A stretch of 64,000 nt of DNA from Moorena producens 3L (lineage in GTDB: Bacteria > Cyanobacteriota > Cyanobacteriia > Cyanobacteriales > Coleofasciculaceae), in assembly GCF_000211815.1 (NCBI RefSeq), contig NZ_GL890971.1:129331-193330 (forward strand), in the 5' to 3' direction. The notes under the pieces were generated by a model that saw only the letters and a list, made by a program, of their open reading frames with translations, made no database searches and was not told the DNA's origin. How positions within the stretch are numbered: the stretch's first letter is position 1; each line of letters opens with the position of its first letter. Below, piece by piece: positions 61,642 through 64,000 of the stretch. A program made the translations under genes and the position numbers.

Positions 61642-64000
61642 ATGCTGGATTGGTTAGCAGTTTGGGGAATTTCTAGTGCCGGTGGCTATCTCGCCAAAGA
61701 AGTGATCGGTCCCTTGGCCAAAGAAGCTCTAGAAGACTACACCAAAGATTTTTTCAAAGAATCCATCAAAGACTATACTGGACTATCGGATCAAAATACC
61801 CAGAAAAAACTCTTCGGTAAAGCTTTAAAAGAATTTGTAGCCTTAGTTGAAAGAGAATTGGAAGATGCTGAGTTATCCAAGCAAGAATTAAAACAGTATA
61901 CTAAACCCCTCAAGCAGTATATTAAAAACAAATCCATTAAAGCTATCCTAGGAAGTGCGTTTAAATATGGCTGTCAACACATAGATACCGAGACATTAAC
62001 CAAGACTTGGATTGAGCTTAAGTTATTACCATTACCAGAAGAATTTCGTTGGAAGTATATTGCTAGACAGTATCTCAAGCAAGTACACACTATCATCCGG
62101 GAGTCGGATCAGTTACGGCCTATCCGAGATTCCCAAACCTTGGATGCGATTAGCCCGAAGGGCTACGCTACGCGATCGCAAAAAACACTAACGCTACCGC
62201 AGGCATTATCCCAGACTTTGACTTAAGCACCTATCAAGAAGGACTTCTAGAGCGCTACGGTAATCTGAGCTTAGATAGTTTAGATACCAATGCTTGTGCC
62301 TATAACGAACTAAAACTCTGGAAAATATTTATCCCTCAAAATGTGCGAGAGGTTCATGACCTGATGCCGTCAGCTATTCATGAACTGCCTAAGGATTATT
62401 ATCGAAAACTCCTAGAGAGTGGTCAACTAGATCAGGAAATTGACAAAGAGGAGTTGAAACGAGCCAAAGAGATTTATCATCAACAGCCGGTTAAATCCGT
62501 ATTAGATGTTATTAATGAGTCTCAAGGTTATCCCTATTTGGTAGTTTTAGGAGACCCAGGCTCCGGTAAATCTACCTTGCTGCAATATTTAGCATTAAAT
62601 TGGGCAAGAACGGATCTGACTACTGCCCTTTCTCTACCAATTCCCTTACTGATTGAATTACGTACCTATATCCGCAATCGCGATAGTGGACAGTGTAATA
62701 ACTTCTTGGAATTTTGCAATCAAAGCAGTGGAGCGATATGTCATCTCAATCAACATCAACTGCATCACCAGTTAAAGGCTGGTAACGTATTAGTGATGTT
62801 TGATAGCTTGGATGAAGTCTTTGAGCCAGGGAAACGAGAAGATGTGATTACGGATATTCATCGCTTTACCAATACCTATCCTAAGGTAAGAGTAATTGTT
62901 ACATCTCGCGTCATTGGTTATAAATCCCAACGGCTACGAAATGCTCAATTTCGTCATGTGATGCTCCAAGACTTGGAGTCAGAACAAATTCAAACCTTTA
63001 TCGAGCACTGGCACGAGTTAACCTTTACTAATCAAGCCGATAAAGTTAGGAAACGCGAGCGCTTACAAAAAGCAATAGACACATCACCTCCAATTCGACA
63101 ACTGGCGCAAAATCCCCTATTATTAACTATGATGGCAATCCTGAACCGCAATCAAGAATTGCCTCGTGACCGCTCTGAACTCTACAACCAAGCGTCTCGA
63201 TTACTGCTCCATCAATGGGATGTGGAACGAGCATTACTAGAAGATAATCGTGTTGATCCCAAGACGATTGATTATAAAGATAAGCAACAAATGCTTGGAA
63301 AAGTGGCATATTTTATGCATGAAAATCAAGCAGGGTTAGCGGGAAATCTGATTAGTGGAGAGGATTTAGAAAGGATTATCAAAGATGAGCTGAAATTACG
63401 GGAGGTTACTAATCCCAGAGCCGTTGCTAAGGTAATGATTAATCAGTTGCGCACCCGCAATTTTATCTTGTGTTTCATGGGAGCCGATTACTACGCCTTT
63501 GTGCATCGGACATTTTTGGAATATTTCTGTGCTTGGGAATTTGTCAGTAAATTTGAAAAAAAACAGGAAATTTCCCTAGAACATTTGAAAAACGAGGTAT
63601 TTGGTAAACACTGGCAGGATGAATCTTGGCATGAAGTGATCAAGTTGATTGTGGGCATGATTGATTCCAAGAAAGGTGGAGAGATTATTGAGTATTTGAT
63701 GGCAAAAGATGGAGAAGGGGATAAGTTTCATAATTTATTTCTGGCAGGGGATTGTTTGTCTGAAGTCAGGAATCGGTATGATATTAAATCAACGGATACT
63801 GAATTACTGAATTGCTTCAAAGACTTAATTCACTATGATCTAAATTATGATTATAAAAAGTATGAATATCAGGGATTCTTAGTCCGTTATATACGCACTA
63901 CAGCTGTTGTAGGAGTAGCCACCCATTGGCAAGACCATCGAGATACCTTACCCCTACTTCAAGTATCGGCTCGCTCCGATACTGATTCGGATGTGCGAGG
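61642..64000 (+). pseudogene. NACHT-domain NTPase, frameshifted by a repeat insertion, open at the window edge
   Basis: The N-terminal 170 residues (MLDWLAVWGISSAGGYLAKE) are helical. After the 26-bp insert the reading resumes in another frame with IIPDFDLSTYQEGLLERYGN and the NACHT NTPase: Walker A VVLGDPGSGKSTLLQYLALN at about 62545, Walker B NVLVMFDSLDEVFEP at about 62800, then VIVTSRVIGYKSQRLR (sensor) and LAQNPLLLTMMAILNRNQEL (GxP-like). Downstream the winged-helix part and the beginning of a helical-repeat C-terminus run past the window end with no stop. Such STAND NTPases are used in anti-phage defence and signalling. As it stands, full-length protein requires frameshift correction. 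Confidence 0.87.
62151..62176. repeat. 26-bp repeat inserted into a HIP1 site
   Basis: TAGCCCGAAGGGCTACGCTA continues CGCGAT. GCGAT is present on both sides (62146-62150 and 62172-62176). Removing the 26 bp recreates GCGATCGC and the frame LDAIAKNTNATAG. The inserted core is a copy of the CCGAAGGGCTACGCTACGCG repeat family seen in ldpA and at 33.5 and 56.6 kb. Confidence 0.85.

Overview
The window reads as a chromosomal piece of a large-genome filamentous cyanobacterium, probably a Moorena/Lyngbya-type strain. This rests on many HIP1 octamers (GCGATCGC), NDH-1 and circadian (LdpA) genes of cyanobacterial type, heptamer tandem repeats, a recurring 'GGCCACGCTACGCGAA' palindromic repeat family, XisH/XisI and Uma2 genes, and a PKS/NRPS locus. 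The genus is an inference.

Layout. 0.3-1.6 kb: a tnpB. 2.5-8.9 kb: housekeeping (VWA protein, LdpA, Ycf45-like ATPase, tRNA-Gln, a lipoprotein, DUF1517). 9.5-14 kb: a gene graveyard made of an IS630 remnant, a histidine-kinase remnant, a tnpB-less miniature IS605-type element, an internally deleted symporter, an iscB with its putative omega RNA split by an IS5-type element, and a truncated alcohol dehydrogenase. 14.7-41 kb: a probable specialised-metabolism region. nadA, nadB, an N-methyltransferase and a NADAR protein come first. Then follow a methyltransferase-lipocalin-like fusion, a fumarate-reductase-like flavoprotein, the C-terminal half of MetH as a separate protein, an A-ACP-KS-AT-KR-ACP-TE megasynthase, a sulfotransferase, a beta-propeller (GH43-like) protein, a nicotinamidase-like hydrolase, an SDR and nadC. 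Decayed xisH/xisI and a doubly interrupted tnpB lie inside it. 41-46.3 kb: a Ser/Thr kinase with two membrane-anchored periplasmic-binding proteins. 46.7-53.5 kb: a RbcR-like regulator, NnrU, thioredoxin, NdhF and NdhD. 54-61.4 kb: four Uma2 genes (one frameshifted), a Tat-exported agmatine deiminase, a TerB-like protein, a tRNA-dependent cyclodipeptide synthase and an acyl-AMP-ligase remnant. 61.6-64 kb: a NACHT NTPase broken by a 26-bp repeat inserted in a HIP1 site; it runs off the window.

How the genes may work together. The loading adenylation domain of the megasynthase lacks the Asp that binds the alpha-amine of amino acids, so it should load a non-amino carboxylic acid. The surrounding genes (nadA, nadB, nadC, nicotinamidase, NADAR) all converge on quinolinate and nicotinate. 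A nicotinate-derived starter extended once with malonate, beta-ketoreduced and then tailored by methyl- and sulfotransferases is a testable hypothesis, not a demonstrated pathway. The second specialised-metabolism signal is the cyclodipeptide synthase at 59.2-60.1 kb, whose Ser/Tyr/Glu catalytic residues are all visible.
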